A DNA stretch of 64,000 nt from Brevundimonas variabilis. GTDB lineage: Bacteria; Pseudomonadota; Alphaproteobacteria; Caulobacterales; Caulobacteraceae. The DNA lies in the NCBI RefSeq assembly GCF_014199945.1, contig NZ_JACHOR010000003.1:372001-436000 (forward strand). The letters are read 5' to 3'. The position numbers and the translations under genes are program-made. Below are positions 34,508 to 42,930 of the stretch, piece after piece; position 1 is the first letter of the stretch, and the number at the start of each line of letters is the position of its first letter. The notes beneath the pieces were generated by a model, which was not told where the DNA came from, did not search any database, and saw nothing but the letters and a program-made list of their open reading frames with translations.

Positions 34508-34719
34508 ACCGGTGCGCCCTGCTCCTGCTCATCAGCCTGGTCGCATGCGGCGCACCTGATCGCACCGTCGAGGATTTCGTCGCCAACCCCGACGCTGCGG
34601 CCAAGGTCGTCGCCGAATGCGACGCGGGCCAGGCCGAGGGCGAGTGCGAGGCGGCGCGGCGCGGCCTCGCAGAGGCACGCCGCCAATCCCGAATGCGGAC
34701 CTATGAGCGGACCTTCTGA
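34504..34719 (+). CDS. EexN-like entry exclusion lipoprotein
   Basis: A 71-residue lipoprotein with lipobox LVACG (Cys15) and a helical mature part with TVEDFVANPDAAAKVVAECD and CEAARRGLAEARRQ. Small lipoproteins of this pattern between virB5/trbJ and virB6/trbL are EexN/TrbK-type entry exclusion factors that stop transfer into cells that already carry the element. Starts with GTG overlapping the virB5 stop. Function is inferred from length, the two late cysteines and position. Confidence 0.8.
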   Translation: MNRCALLLLISLVACGAPDRTVEDFVANPDAAAKVVAECDAGQAEGECEAARRGLAEARRQSRMRTYERTF

Positions 34720-34730
34720 GGACCCCGACA

Positions 34731-35651
34731 ATGAGCTTTCGCGTCTTCGAGCCCAGCTATGATTTCATCGACGAGAGACTGAATGTCTTCCTCGGTGATC
34801 GCCTGTCCTCGGTGATCGCCGAGGTGGAAGGGCCGCTGCGCATCGCTCTGGTCCTCTACGTCGTCCTATACGGCATAGCCATCCTGAGGGGTGCGATCAG
34901 CGAACCGGTGATGGACTTCGCCGTTCGCTCGCTGAAGCTGACCTTCCTCTATCTATTGGCGACCACGGCCGCCTATTCCACCTTCGTCACCGAACCGCTG
35001 TTCACCGGTCTCCCCAACGCCTTGACCCGGGCGGTCAGCGGAGCGGAGACGCCGAGCGTCGGCGCCGCCTTCGACCAGTTTTTTGCCTACGCCGCCTGGC
35101 TTGGCGAGGACATCTCGCGCGACGCCTCCGCCTTCAATCCCGGTCCCTACGTGGTTTCGGCGGCCGTCTTCATCATCGGCGCCCTGGCTGCGGCGCTCGG
35201 TTTCGGCGTGGTGCTTGTGGCCAAGCTGGCCTTGGCGTTGCTGGTGACGCTGGGCCCTATTTTCATTGCCTGCGCCCTGTTTGACGCGACCCGCCGGTTC
35301 TTCTTCGGCTGGCTCAGCCAGGCGGTGAACTACCTCGTCCTGTTCGCCCTGATCATCGTTATCTTCCAGCTGGTCCTGTCTCTGGTTCGGGACCAATGGG
35401 GCGCCATCCAGGGCAACGACCCGATGATCGGCGGTCTGATCTTCATCGCCCTGTGCCTGCTCGGCGCGATCTTCTTCCTGCAAACGCCCGCCATCGCTGC
35501 GGGCATAGCGGGCGGCGCAAGCGCGGGTCTCGCCGACTTCGCCAACGCCGCGTCGCTCGGGACGAGCGGATCAGGGCGCGCTCAGGGCCCCCTCGAGTCC
35601 AGCCGTCAGCCTCCACGGGGCGGCGGCTCCATCCGCCCTGGAGGCGCCTGA
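34731..35651 (+). CDS. virB6: VirB6-like polytopic membrane protein
   Basis: A 306-residue protein with about six hydrophobic segments (residues 35-55, 65-85, 140-165, 165-185, 200-225, 235-255) and the conserved VAKLALALLVTLGPIFIACALFDATRRFFFGWL seen in the TrbL/VirB6 family as L-x-LGPIF and F-x-GW. VirB6 forms part of the inner-membrane channel. The tail after residue 265 is Gly/Ser/Pro-rich and presumably cytoplasmic or disordered. It lies 11 bases after the exclusion gene. Confidence 0.9.
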   Translation: MSFRVFEPSYDFIDERLNVFLGDRLSSVIAEVEGPLRIALVLYVVLYGIAILRGAISEPVMDFAVRSLKLTFLYLLATTAAYSTFVTEPLFTGLPNALTRAVSGAETPSVGAAFDQFFAYAAWLGEDISRDASAFNPGPYVVSAAVFIIGALAAALGFGVVLVAKLALALLVTLGPIFIACALFDATRRFFFGWLSQAVNYLVLFALIIVIFQLVLSLVRDQWGAIQGNDPMIGGLIFIALCLLGAIFFLQTPAIAAGIAGGASAGLADFANAASLGTSGSGRAQGPLESSRQPPRGGGSIRPGGA

Positions 35652-35652
35652 C

Positions 35653-35850
35653 ATGATCGCTCGCCTGATCCTTATCGCCGGCCTCATCCTCGTGTCCGGC
35701 TGCGTTCACCGAGGCGGCTCCGACTTGCCGACTTGCGACGGCTCGGCCCGGCGCCCCGCCAACCCGCACGGCTCGGTGCTGGCGCCGCAGGCGGAGCCGC
35801 GCCCTGCCTCACCCGTGCTGATGCCCGGCGCGGCGGGAGGTTGCCTGTGA
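35653..35850 (+). CDS. virB7: VirB7-like small lipoprotein
   Basis: A 65-residue lipoprotein with lipobox LVSGC at residue 17 and a Pro-rich remainder. The size, the signal and the place before virB8 match VirB7, which anchors VirB9 in the outer membrane. A second Cys lies at residue 64, near the end. Its start follows the virB6 stop at once and its stop overlaps the virB8 start. Sequence identity in this family is low, so the call relies on context. Confidence 0.75.
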   Translation: MIARLILIAGLILVSGCVHRGGSDLPTCDGSARRPANPHGSVLAPQAEPRPASPVLMPGAAGGCL

Positions 35851-36530
35851 CCGGCGTGCCCTCCTCAGAGCTGAAGCGCTATTTCGACGAAGCGCGACGC
35901 TGGGATCAGGACCGCCTGGCCTCCGCGCTCAGATCGCGACGTCTGGCCTGGTCAGCCGCCGCCCTAGCGACCGGTCTGGCCGTCGTCGCGACCGGCGCGG
36001 TCGTCATGCTCACGCCGCTCAAATCGACGGAGCCCTTCGTGATCCGTGTGGATCAGGCGACGGGCGCGGTGGATGTCGTGCGGGGTCTTTCGGCCGAGGG
36101 CGGGCCCGTCCGTTACGAGGAAGCGATCAGCAAATACTTCCTCGGCCAGTATGTCCGGCAGCGCGAGGGCTACCTCGACCCGGCAGCGGAAGACGCCTTC
36201 CGTCTGGTCTCGATCCTGTCGGCGCCGGCGGAGCAGCGCCGCTGGGCGGACCTGTTCCGCGGCTCGAATCCCGCCAGCCCGCAGAACCTCTACGGACGCG
36301 ATGGAGAAGCCATCGTCTCGATACGCGCTATCGGCTTCATCAACGACGGCGTGGCCAATGTTCGTTTCCACCGCACGGTGCGTCAGGCCCAGCAGACCAT
36401 CGAAAGCGACTGGATCGCCACCATCGCCTTCACCTACACGCGCGCGCCGATGTCGGAGCCTGACCGGCTGAGAAATCCGCTCGGATTCCAGGTGACGTCC
36501 TATCGCGCCGATCCGGAGGTCATCCGATGA
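35847..36530 (+). CDS. virB8: VirB8-like assembly protein
   Basis: A 227-residue bitopic inner-membrane protein, started at the GTG that follows GGGAGG and overlaps the virB7 stop. A short cytoplasmic N-terminus (ELKRYFDEARRWDQDRL) precedes one helix (AWSAAALATGLAVVATGAVVML). The periplasmic NTF2-like domain follows, with PFVIRVDQATGAVDVV, YFLGQYVRQREGY and the late NPLGFQVTSYRADPE. These are the usual VirB8 signatures. Confidence 0.93.
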   Translation: MTGVPSSELKRYFDEARRWDQDRLASALRSRRLAWSAAALATGLAVVATGAVVMLTPLKSTEPFVIRVDQATGAVDVVRGLSAEGGPVRYEEAISKYFLGQYVRQREGYLDPAAEDAFRLVSILSAPAEQRRWADLFRGSNPASPQNLYGRDGEAIVSIRAIGFINDGVANVRFHRTVRQAQQTIESDWIATIAFTYTRAPMSEPDRLRNPLGFQVTSYRADPEVIR

Positions 36531-37354
36531 AACACCCCCTGCCTCTCCTGACGATCATCGCTGGCCTTGCCCTGGCCTGGCCGGTCGCAGCGCAAACGCC
36601 GCTCGATCCGAGGATCCGCGAGCTCACCTATGATCCGGGCGCCGTGTACCGCATCGCAGGGGCGTTCCGAACGGCGACCCAGATCGTCTTTTCTCCGGAC
36701 GAAACAATCCGGCACGCGGCGATCGGCGACAGCGTCGCCTGGGAAGTGGCGGCCGAGGGATCGGTCCTGTTTCTGAAGCCCCGGGAACGGCATCAGGCGA
36801 CGAATCTCCTGGTCGTCACCGAACGCGGTGGCAGCGTCCGGCACTACGCCTTCGAGCTCGTCGCTAGCGATCCCGGCGACAGGAGCGCGATCGCCTATCA
36901 GGTTCGCTTCCGATACCCCGGAGATGAACAGGTCCTGGCCGCGCACGCGCTGGCTGCCGAGACCCAGGCTGTGGAACAGCGCCTGATCGGCCTGGAACTG
37001 GAGCGAGGCGTCGTCGAAGGCGTCCGCAATCTGGCGTGGTCGGCGCAAGGGGATGTTGCGCTCCAGCCGAGCGAAGTGAGCGACAACGGCCGCTTTACGG
37101 TCCTTCGCTTCCCCGGCGTACAGGCGCTTCCGGCGCTCTTCGAAGTCGGAGATGACGGAACGGAGCGCCTGGTCCCGTATGACGTCCGTGGCGAGTTCGT
37201 GGTCGTTCACGGGGTCGTCCGCAGCCTGCGTCTGAGGCGCGGAGGCTCGGTCCTTTGCCTGTTCAACGACGCGTATGACGCGCGCGGCGTCGGGCTCGTA
37301 ACCGGCACGGCTTCGCCCGCGGTGGACCGGACGCCCGTCGGAGACCGGTCATGA
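36527..37354 (+). CDS. virB9: VirB9-like outer-membrane core protein
   Basis: A 275-residue protein with a signal peptide (to VAAQ) and two beta-rich parts. The first (residues 24-115) has RIRELTYDPGAVYRIAGAF and NLLVVTERGGSVRHYAFEL; the second (about 175-250) has RFTVLRFPGVQALPALFEV and the typical VHGVVRSLRLRRGGSVLCLFN. VirB9 with VirB7 and VirB10 forms the outer core of the channel. Overlaps virB8 and virB10 by 4 bases each. Confidence 0.94.
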   Translation: MKHPLPLLTIIAGLALAWPVAAQTPLDPRIRELTYDPGAVYRIAGAFRTATQIVFSPDETIRHAAIGDSVAWEVAAEGSVLFLKPRERHQATNLLVVTERGGSVRHYAFELVASDPGDRSAIAYQVRFRYPGDEQVLAAHALAAETQAVEQRLIGLELERGVVEGVRNLAWSAQGDVALQPSEVSDNGRFTVLRFPGVQALPALFEVGDDGTERLVPYDVRGEFVVVHGVVRSLRLRRGGSVLCLFNDAYDARGVGLVTGTASPAVDRTPVGDRS

Positions 37355-38481
37355 GCGCCGAGGATCCGACACCGGCGAAAGAGGCGCCTCATAACCCGCC
37401 GCCCGCGGCCGACCGCGGCATTTCACCGATCTCGGGCCGGCTCGGCGGGCCACAGGGCAAGATCATCACCTTGGCCGCCCTCGGCCTGGGGTGCGCCGTT
37501 TTCCTTGCCGCGAGCTGGGACCGGGGCGAGGCGGAGGATCCGCAGGCGCGACGGCGTGACGAACCCGCCCGGCAGACGACGCCGTTTGAGCCCGCTCGCC
37601 GCGATACGGCTCCGTTGCTGACCGATCCCGGCGTGGATCCCGACGCGCCAGTATTGAGCGACGAGGAACCCCTGCCTCCGCTTGAAGGAACGCCTCGCGA
37701 GGCCGCGTCCGGCGCCTCCGGCCCGTCGCCGGCCGAGCAACGTCGTGCCCTGGCGGAAAGCGCCCGGCGGGCGCCGGTCCTCGCCTATAGCCGGTCGGGC
37801 GGGGTCAGCGCGCAAGACCGCCTGACGCCCATCGTGGGCCCCTCGTCGGTCGCCGACGCCCAGACCTCGCTCGACCGACTGCGTCAGGTCAGCCCGGTCG
37901 GTCAGGCGCGCGCCGGTCGCCTCCCGGATCGCAACCTGCTGGTCACGGCGGGAACGAGCGTGCCCTGCGTGCTTCAGACCGCCATGGACAGCACCACGCC
38001 TGGGTATGTGAGCTGCGTCCTCCCCCGCGACGTCTATTCGGACAACGGGGCGGTGATCCTGATGGAACGGGGCACGCGCGTGCTGGGGGAGTATAGCGGC
38101 GGTCTCCAGCAAGGACGGCGGCGTCTGTTCGTGTTGTGGACGCGCGCGGTGACCCCGACCGGGGTCGCAGTCGCCCTCGCCTCGCCCGCCGCCGATGCGC
38201 TCGGCAGAGCCGGTTTCGATGGGGTCGTCGACACTCACTTCTGGGACCGGTTCGGCGGCGCGCTCCTGCTCTCCGTCGTCGATGACGGCGTCTATGCCGC
38301 CTTGGGTCAGAGCGACGGAGCCACATCCACGGCGCGCCTGCCGTCCGACGCGGCGGGTGTCGCCCTCCAGGGTTCCGTCGATATCCCGCCAACCCTGCGC
38401 AAGGGCCAAGGCGGAGAAGTCTCAATCTTCGTAGCCCAGGATCTGGACTTCTCGGGCGTCTACCAGCTGCGTCCGCGCTGA
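37351..38481 (+). CDS. virB10: VirB10-like channel scaffold protein
   Basis: A 376-residue protein. A cytoplasmic Pro-rich N-terminus and one helix (IITLAALGLGCAVFLAAS) lead to a Pro/Glu-rich periplasmic linker. The TrbI/VirB10 domain carries LLVTAGTSVPCVLQTAMDS, GYVSCVLPRDVYSDNGAVIL and DRFGGALLLSVVDDGV. The end includes GGEVSIFVAQDLDFSGVY. VirB10 spans both membranes and relays ATPase energy to the outer core. The two Cys fit the family's conserved pair. Stop and virB11 start overlap by one base. Confidence 0.95.
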   Translation: MSAEDPTPAKEAPHNPPPAADRGISPISGRLGGPQGKIITLAALGLGCAVFLAASWDRGEAEDPQARRRDEPARQTTPFEPARRDTAPLLTDPGVDPDAPVLSDEEPLPPLEGTPREAASGASGPSPAEQRRALAESARRAPVLAYSRSGGVSAQDRLTPIVGPSSVADAQTSLDRLRQVSPVGQARAGRLPDRNLLVTAGTSVPCVLQTAMDSTTPGYVSCVLPRDVYSDNGAVILMERGTRVLGEYSGGLQQGRRRLFVLWTRAVTPTGVAVALASPAADALGRAGFDGVVDTHFWDRFGGALLLSVVDDGVYAALGQSDGATSTARLPSDAAGVALQGSVDIPPTLRKGQGGEVSIFVAQDLDFSGVYQLRPR

Positions 38482-39488
38482 TGGACGACACCTCCGTTCT
38501 TGACCACTACCTCGCGCCGCTTCGTCCCTTCCTGGATCCGGCCGATGTGACGGAGGTGGTGATCAACCGACCAGGCGAGGTCGGTGTCGAGGCCAACGGA
38601 ACCTGGCGTTGGACCGAGGCGCCTGACCTGAGTGAGGCTTGGCTTCGGACGTTGGCCGTTGCTGCGGCGGCCTACACCAAACAGGACGTCGGGCCGGAAA
38701 ATCCGATCTGCTCGACCACCTTGCCGGGCGACATACGCTGCCAGATCGTGCTGCCGCCGGTCGCGGCGGACGGAGGCCTTTCGCTGACCCTGAGAAAGCC
38801 GTCCCGTCGGCGCATGGGTCTTGGCGACTTCGCGGCCGCCGGCCTGTTCGATCACGTTGCGGACGCCCGAGCACACATGGCTGACAGCGCCGACACGGAG
38901 CTGGTTCGCCTGCGGGAAGCTGGGGACTGGCCGGGTTTCCTGACACTCGCCGTCACGGCTCGTCGCAACATCCTGATCTCGGGAGCGACGGGATCGGGCA
39001 AGACCACACTGGCCAAGGGGCTGATTGAACTGATCCCTGACCATGAGCGTCTGCTGACGATCGAGGACACCCGGGAGTTTGTGGTGCCTCACCGCAATGT
39101 CGTCCATCTCGTCTATTCCAAGGACGGTCAGGGGTTGGCCAAGGTCGGCCCCAAACAGCTTTTGGAGAGCGCCCTGCGGATGCGGCCGGATCGCATCCTG
39201 CTGCAGGAACTCCGCGATGGGACGGCGTTCTTCTACCTGCGCAACGTCAACTCCGGGCATCCGGGCTCGATCACCACGGTGCATGCGGACTCGGCCGCCC
39301 TGGCGTTCGAGCAACTCACCCTGCTCGTCCGCGAATCCGAAGGGGGACGAGATCTGCCGCGTGAGGATATCCGAGCCTTGCTCCATCTGCTCGTCGACGT
39401 CGTCATCCAGATGAAGAAGGTCGACGGGCGCTTCCGCGTCACGGAGGTCTGGCATGACCCGTCTGGCAAACGCAGGCCCAGCCGCTAA
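38481..39488 (+). CDS. virB11: VirB11-like traffic ATPase
   Basis: A 335-residue hexameric ATPase. The N-terminal domain (about 1-140) begins with DPADVTEVVINRPGEV. The C-terminal RecA fold has Walker A ISGATGSGKTTLAKGL near residue 167, an Asp box TIEDTREF, Walker B RPDRILLQELRDG and the His box GHPGSITTVHADS. VirB11 drives pilus assembly and DNA transfer with VirB4 and VirD4. Its 3' end overlaps the coupling protein gene by 35 bases. Confidence 0.96.
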   Translation: MDDTSVLDHYLAPLRPFLDPADVTEVVINRPGEVGVEANGTWRWTEAPDLSEAWLRTLAVAAAAYTKQDVGPENPICSTTLPGDIRCQIVLPPVAADGGLSLTLRKPSRRRMGLGDFAAAGLFDHVADARAHMADSADTELVRLREAGDWPGFLTLAVTARRNILISGATGSGKTTLAKGLIELIPDHERLLTIEDTREFVVPHRNVVHLVYSKDGQGLAKVGPKQLLESALRMRPDRILLQELRDGTAFFYLRNVNSGHPGSITTVHADSAALAFEQLTLLVRESEGGRDLPREDIRALLHLLVDVVIQMKKVDGRFRVTEVWHDPSGKRRPSR

Positions 39489-41280
39489 GGCTGCGGCCGT
39501 CGTCCTGGCGGTCGCCTGCGCCCTTTCGCTGCTGCTGCTCGCTGCAGCGCTGATCGCCCTTGCCGGCCTCGGCCAGTTGACTGGCGAAATCCATCTCGAA
39601 CGCGTTCCGAGCTGGTTCTGGTACTACCGGCAGGATCCGGAGGTTCGCCGCTGGCTTGTGATCGGCCTTTCGATTGCGGGGCTGTTTGGACTGATCCTCA
39701 TCGCGGCCGTGGTTCTCAACCGCCGTCGACCCTTGCACGGAGAGGCCCGCTGGGCGTCAGGCGCCGACGCGGGTCGCGCGGGTTTGAAGGGGTCAGAGGG
39801 CATCGTCCTCGGGCGAGGTCACGGCGGCCTGCTCGTCGCTGAAGGTCCGGACCATGTGATGCTCTATGCCCCGACACGAACCGGAAAGGGCGTTGGGGTG
39901 GTCATTCCCAACCTCCTGACCTGGCCTCATTCGGTGGTCGTTCTCGACATCAAGCGGGAGAACTGGCTCGCCAGCGCCGGCTATCGCGGCGAAGGGGGCC
40001 AGCGGGTCCTGTTGTTTGACCCGCTGGCGACCGACAGTCGAACCGCGCGGTTCAATCCTCTGAGCCACGTAGACCGCACCGAACCGGTATCGGTCGTCGA
40101 TGAACTGCAGCGCCTGGCCCTGATGCTGTTTCCGGCCCACGATCAGGCCGATCCATTCTGGGCGGAATCCGCGCGGACCGGGTTCATCGGCGTCGGAGGT
40201 CTCGTCGCCGCCAGCCCCGACCGCCCTTTCACCTTGGGCGAGATCTACCGCCAACTGACCGCCGGCGACGCGCGAACCCGCCTGCCGCGCGTCGTCGAAA
40301 GCTTAAGCCGCGATGGTCGTCCGCTCGCTGCTCCGGTCGCCGCCGCCATTCTGGATTTCACCGGCGGAAGCGAAAATACCTTCGCTTCCATTCGACAGTC
40401 GATCACCTCGCGCATGGGGCTATGGCTCAATCCGCGCGTCGATGCGGCCACCGCCGTCTCGGACTTCGATCTCCGCGATCTGCGGGGCGGCCGCCTGTCG
40501 CTCTATCTTGGCGCCACGCCGGACAATATGCTGCGGGTTCAACCCCTCTATGCGCTGTTGTTCCAGCAGCTCGCGGACCTCAACAGCCGTAGCCTGCCCG
40601 GCCCCGACGACAAGCCGACATTGGTGGTTCTCGACGAGTTCGCACGGCTCGGACCTGCGCCCGTCCTTGCGCACGGGTTTGCCTGGGTCGCCGGTTACGG
40701 CTTTCGCATCCTCGCGGTTCTACAGAGTCCCTCGCAGCTTCGCGGCCTGTACGGACCGGACCTGGCCGACGAGATCATGACCAACTGCGGCGTCGAAGTC
40801 GTCTTCGCCCCGAAGGAACTACGCATCGCGCAGGAGCTCAGCGACCGGCTCGGCTTCTATACGACGCCGGGTCGCAGCCGCAGTCGTCCGATGGGTCTGG
40901 GCTCCGGCCGGCGCAGCATCACCACCTCCGACCAGAGGCGCGCACTGATGCTGCCGCAGGAGCTGATGCAGATGCCCAGCGAAGCGTTGATCATTCTCAA
41001 GGCCGGAGTTCCCGCCGTTCGGGGGCGCAAAGTCGTCTTCTATCGCGAGAGGCTTTTTCGAAGCCGCCTTCGCCCCGCGCCGACTCCGGAACGAGCGCCG
41101 ACAACCGAGCTGGTCCCAACGCCTCCCTTCCTTGAGGATGATCCCATGGATTTCGACGTCATCGCCCGCAGCTTCGCCGCTGAAGGGCTGCCGCCGCCTC
41201 CAGCCGGATCGGACGAGGAGACCGTCGCCGCCTGGCTCGACCGGGTCGTCGACGCCGACACTTCGGAGCTGAGATCATGA
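39454..41280 (+). CDS. virD4: VirD4/TraG-like type IV coupling protein
   Basis: A 608-residue ATPase that brings the relaxase-DNA complex to the channel. The start is fixed by GGAGG 6 bases before the ATG. Two N-terminal transmembrane helices (about 10-40 and 65-90) precede Walker A YAPTRTGKGVGVVIPN near residue 139, SVVVLDIKRENW and Walker B TLVVLDEFARLG near residue 389. The C-terminal tail is acidic and Pro-rich. Its location after virB11 instead of next to the relaxase is common in alphaproteobacterial elements. Confidence 0.95.
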   Translation: MTRLANAGPAAKAAAVVLAVACALSLLLLAAALIALAGLGQLTGEIHLERVPSWFWYYRQDPEVRRWLVIGLSIAGLFGLILIAAVVLNRRRPLHGEARWASGADAGRAGLKGSEGIVLGRGHGGLLVAEGPDHVMLYAPTRTGKGVGVVIPNLLTWPHSVVVLDIKRENWLASAGYRGEGGQRVLLFDPLATDSRTARFNPLSHVDRTEPVSVVDELQRLALMLFPAHDQADPFWAESARTGFIGVGGLVAASPDRPFTLGEIYRQLTAGDARTRLPRVVESLSRDGRPLAAPVAAAILDFTGGSENTFASIRQSITSRMGLWLNPRVDAATAVSDFDLRDLRGGRLSLYLGATPDNMLRVQPLYALLFQQLADLNSRSLPGPDDKPTLVVLDEFARLGPAPVLAHGFAWVAGYGFRILAVLQSPSQLRGLYGPDLADEIMTNCGVEVVFAPKELRIAQELSDRLGFYTTPGRSRSRPMGLGSGRRSITTSDQRRALMLPQELMQMPSEALIILKAGVPAVRGRKVVFYRERLFRSRLRPAPTPERAPTTELVPTPPFLEDDPMDFDVIARSFAAEGLPPPPAGSDEETVAAWLDRVVDADTSELRS

Positions 41281-41858
41281 GCGCTGCATCGGCCGACGAC
41301 GGCAATCGCCTGGCGCCGACCCGCGCGGGTCGCGTGAAGCGGTCTATGACCGCAGGCGATGCGCCCGAAACGGTGCTGGGCCGCTACCTCATCGAGAGGG
41401 ACAAAGGCGGACGGAACGCCAGCCTCTTTCGGGATCATCGCGAGACGGAGCCCCGCTTCGTCGACGCGGGCCGCTCCCTCCGTTCGGCCAACGCCTACCC
41501 GGACGCCGTTCGGGACATGCTTCAGATCGCCAAACACCGCGGGTGGGATCAGCTCAAGGTGACCGGGGACGTGGTTTTTCGCCGGGAGGTCTGGCTCCAG
41601 GGGCAGACGCTCGGTCTTGATGTGCGAGGCCACAAGCCGACCGATCGGGACCGACAGGCCGCCGGCGGTCCCCGTGACCGGCCGCGCCGTGACGGTCGCG
41701 ACCTGAGCGAGCGTCTCGACCGCGCTGCGGTCGTTGTCCGCGCCCTGATCGCCGACCCTGCCGCCCAGGCCCGTCTTATGGCGCGCGCCTTGACCCGAGC
41801 CTCGGAACGCGACCCCGAACGCTCGGCCCCGCGCGATCAAAGGCAGAGGTCGCGGTGA
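41277..41858 (+). CDS. LPD7-domain protein
   Basis: A 193-residue protein that overlaps the coupling protein stop in an ATGA. Residues 65-125 (VDAGRSLRSANAYPDAVRDM, IAKHRGWDQLKVTGDVVFRREVWLQG, LGLDVRGHKPT) match the LPD7 domain, often fused to or encoded beside relaxases and primases in mobile elements. The N- and C-terminal parts are charged and likely flexible, the C-terminus strongly Arg/Asp-rich. The role is probably relaxosome or DNA processing; unproven. Confidence 0.8.
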   Translation: MSAASADDGNRLAPTRAGRVKRSMTAGDAPETVLGRYLIERDKGGRNASLFRDHRETEPRFVDAGRSLRSANAYPDAVRDMLQIAKHRGWDQLKVTGDVVFRREVWLQGQTLGLDVRGHKPTDRDRQAAGGPRDRPRRDGRDLSERLDRAAVVVRALIADPAAQARLMARALTRASERDPERSAPRDQRQRSR

Positions 41859-41942
41859 CGGCGCGACCCAGCTGGCTAAAGCCTGTTGACGGTTCGGCCA
41901 CCAACCTTGACTCCGGCCTCTTGTTCTCTTTTTGTTCACCCC

Positions 41943-42146
41943 ATGCCGATCCGAAAGGAAGTCCTGGTCGAGTGGCAGACGGCGGGACCGCGCCGCTCCT
42001 ACTTCGTCCGTCCCGGATCTCGGTCGAGGCCGTGGATCTGGTTCAAGGACGGCCATGTGCCGCATTTCGACGAACCGCAGGCCTGGTTCGTTGTCGAGAA
42101 GCGCGGCAGCTACTGGGTTGCGGTCGAGCGGGTCGATCAACCCTGA
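41943..42146 (+). CDS. small hypothetical protein
   Basis: A 67-residue protein beginning MPIRKEVLVEWQTAG, with a beta-strand pattern rich in Trp, Phe and Tyr (SYFVRPGSRSRPWIWFKDG, QAWFVVEKRGSYWVAVERV). It has no strong ribosome binding site, and an upstream TTG is possible. A second frame overlaps it but is Arg/Leu-rich and less protein-like. No function is recognised. It sits between the conjugation operon and the SRAP gene. Confidence 0.45.
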   Translation: MPIRKEVLVEWQTAGPRRSYFVRPGSRSRPWIWFKDGHVPHFDEPQAWFVVEKRGSYWVAVERVDQP

Positions 42147-42201
42147 GGGCCCAGGCCCTTGGCGCTTCCACTCGCAGGCTTAGCTGTGCCACGCTGTCTG
42201 C

Positions 42202-42930
42202 ATGTGCAATCTTTACAGCCTGTCCAAGCATATCTCGGCCATCCTCCAGATGGTCGCCGCAATGACCAAGGACATCGGCAATTTCGGCCCGATGCCGGCG
42301 GTCTTTCCCGACTATTCGGGACCGATCCTGCGCGGTCAGGCGGACGGCTCCCTGCTGCTCGCCAGGGCGCGCTGGGGCATGCCGAGTAGCAAGAAGGCGC
42401 TCTTCGAGGCCGCCACCAAGCGAGCGGACAAGCTGCGCGCCAAGGGCAAGCCTTTCGACTTCGACGAACTGCTGCGGATGGAGCCCGACAAGGGCACGAC
42501 CAACGTCCGGCGCACCGAAAGCCGACACTGGTGGCCCTGGCTCGCGCCGGAGAACCGATGTCTGGTTCCGTTCACGGCCTTCAACGAGCCCGATCAGGTC
42601 AACCGAGGCGACAGCGTCTGGTTCGCCCTGAACGAGGATCTGCCGCTCGCCTTCTTCGCTGGCGTCTGGACCCCGCATGCCTGCGTGCGGATGATCAGCA
42701 AGGGCTGGGAAGAGTTCGACGCCTACGGCTTCCTCACGACGGACGCCAACGCCGATGTCGCGCCCTTCCACCCCAAGGCAATGCCGGTGATCCTGCGAAC
42801 CGCGGAAGAGCGCGACGTTTGGATGCGGGCGCCTTGGGATGAGGCCAAGGCGCTTCAGCAGCCGCTTCCCTCGGGCGTCCTGACGATCGTCCAACGCGGC
42901 GGCAAACAAGACGGTGAAGACGCCGGATGA
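42202..42930 (+). CDS. SRAP-family protein (YedK/HMCES-like)
   Basis: A 242-residue SOS-response-associated peptidase family protein. After Met removal Cys2 becomes the N-terminal residue that forms a thiazolidine crosslink to abasic sites in single-stranded DNA. The family residues are visible: MCNLYS, Asn in [12 protein letters not shown], Glu in FTAFNEPD (the usual YYEW is altered) and His in [10 protein letters not shown]. On a conjugative element it could protect the incoming single strand, which is inference. The stop overlaps the next gene's start. Confidence 0.88.
   Translation: MCNLYSLSKHISAILQMVAAMTKDIGNFGPMPAVFPDYSGPILRGQADGSLLLARARWGMPSSKKALFEAATKRADKLRAKGKPFDFDELLRMEPDKGTTNVRRTESRHWWPWLAPENRCLVPFTAFNEPDQVNRGDSVWFALNEDLPLAFFAGVWTPHACVRMISKGWEEFDAYGFLTTDANADVAPFHPKAMPVILRTAEERDVWMRAPWDEAKALQQPLPSGVLTIVQRGGKQDGEDAG

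Noticed and set aside
41886..42265. Overlapping frames between the LPD7 gene and the SRAP gene
   Set aside because: Only the frame starting at 41943 has protein-like hydrophobic patterning; the 136-codon frame is Arg/Leu/Ser-rich and overlaps the SRAP start.
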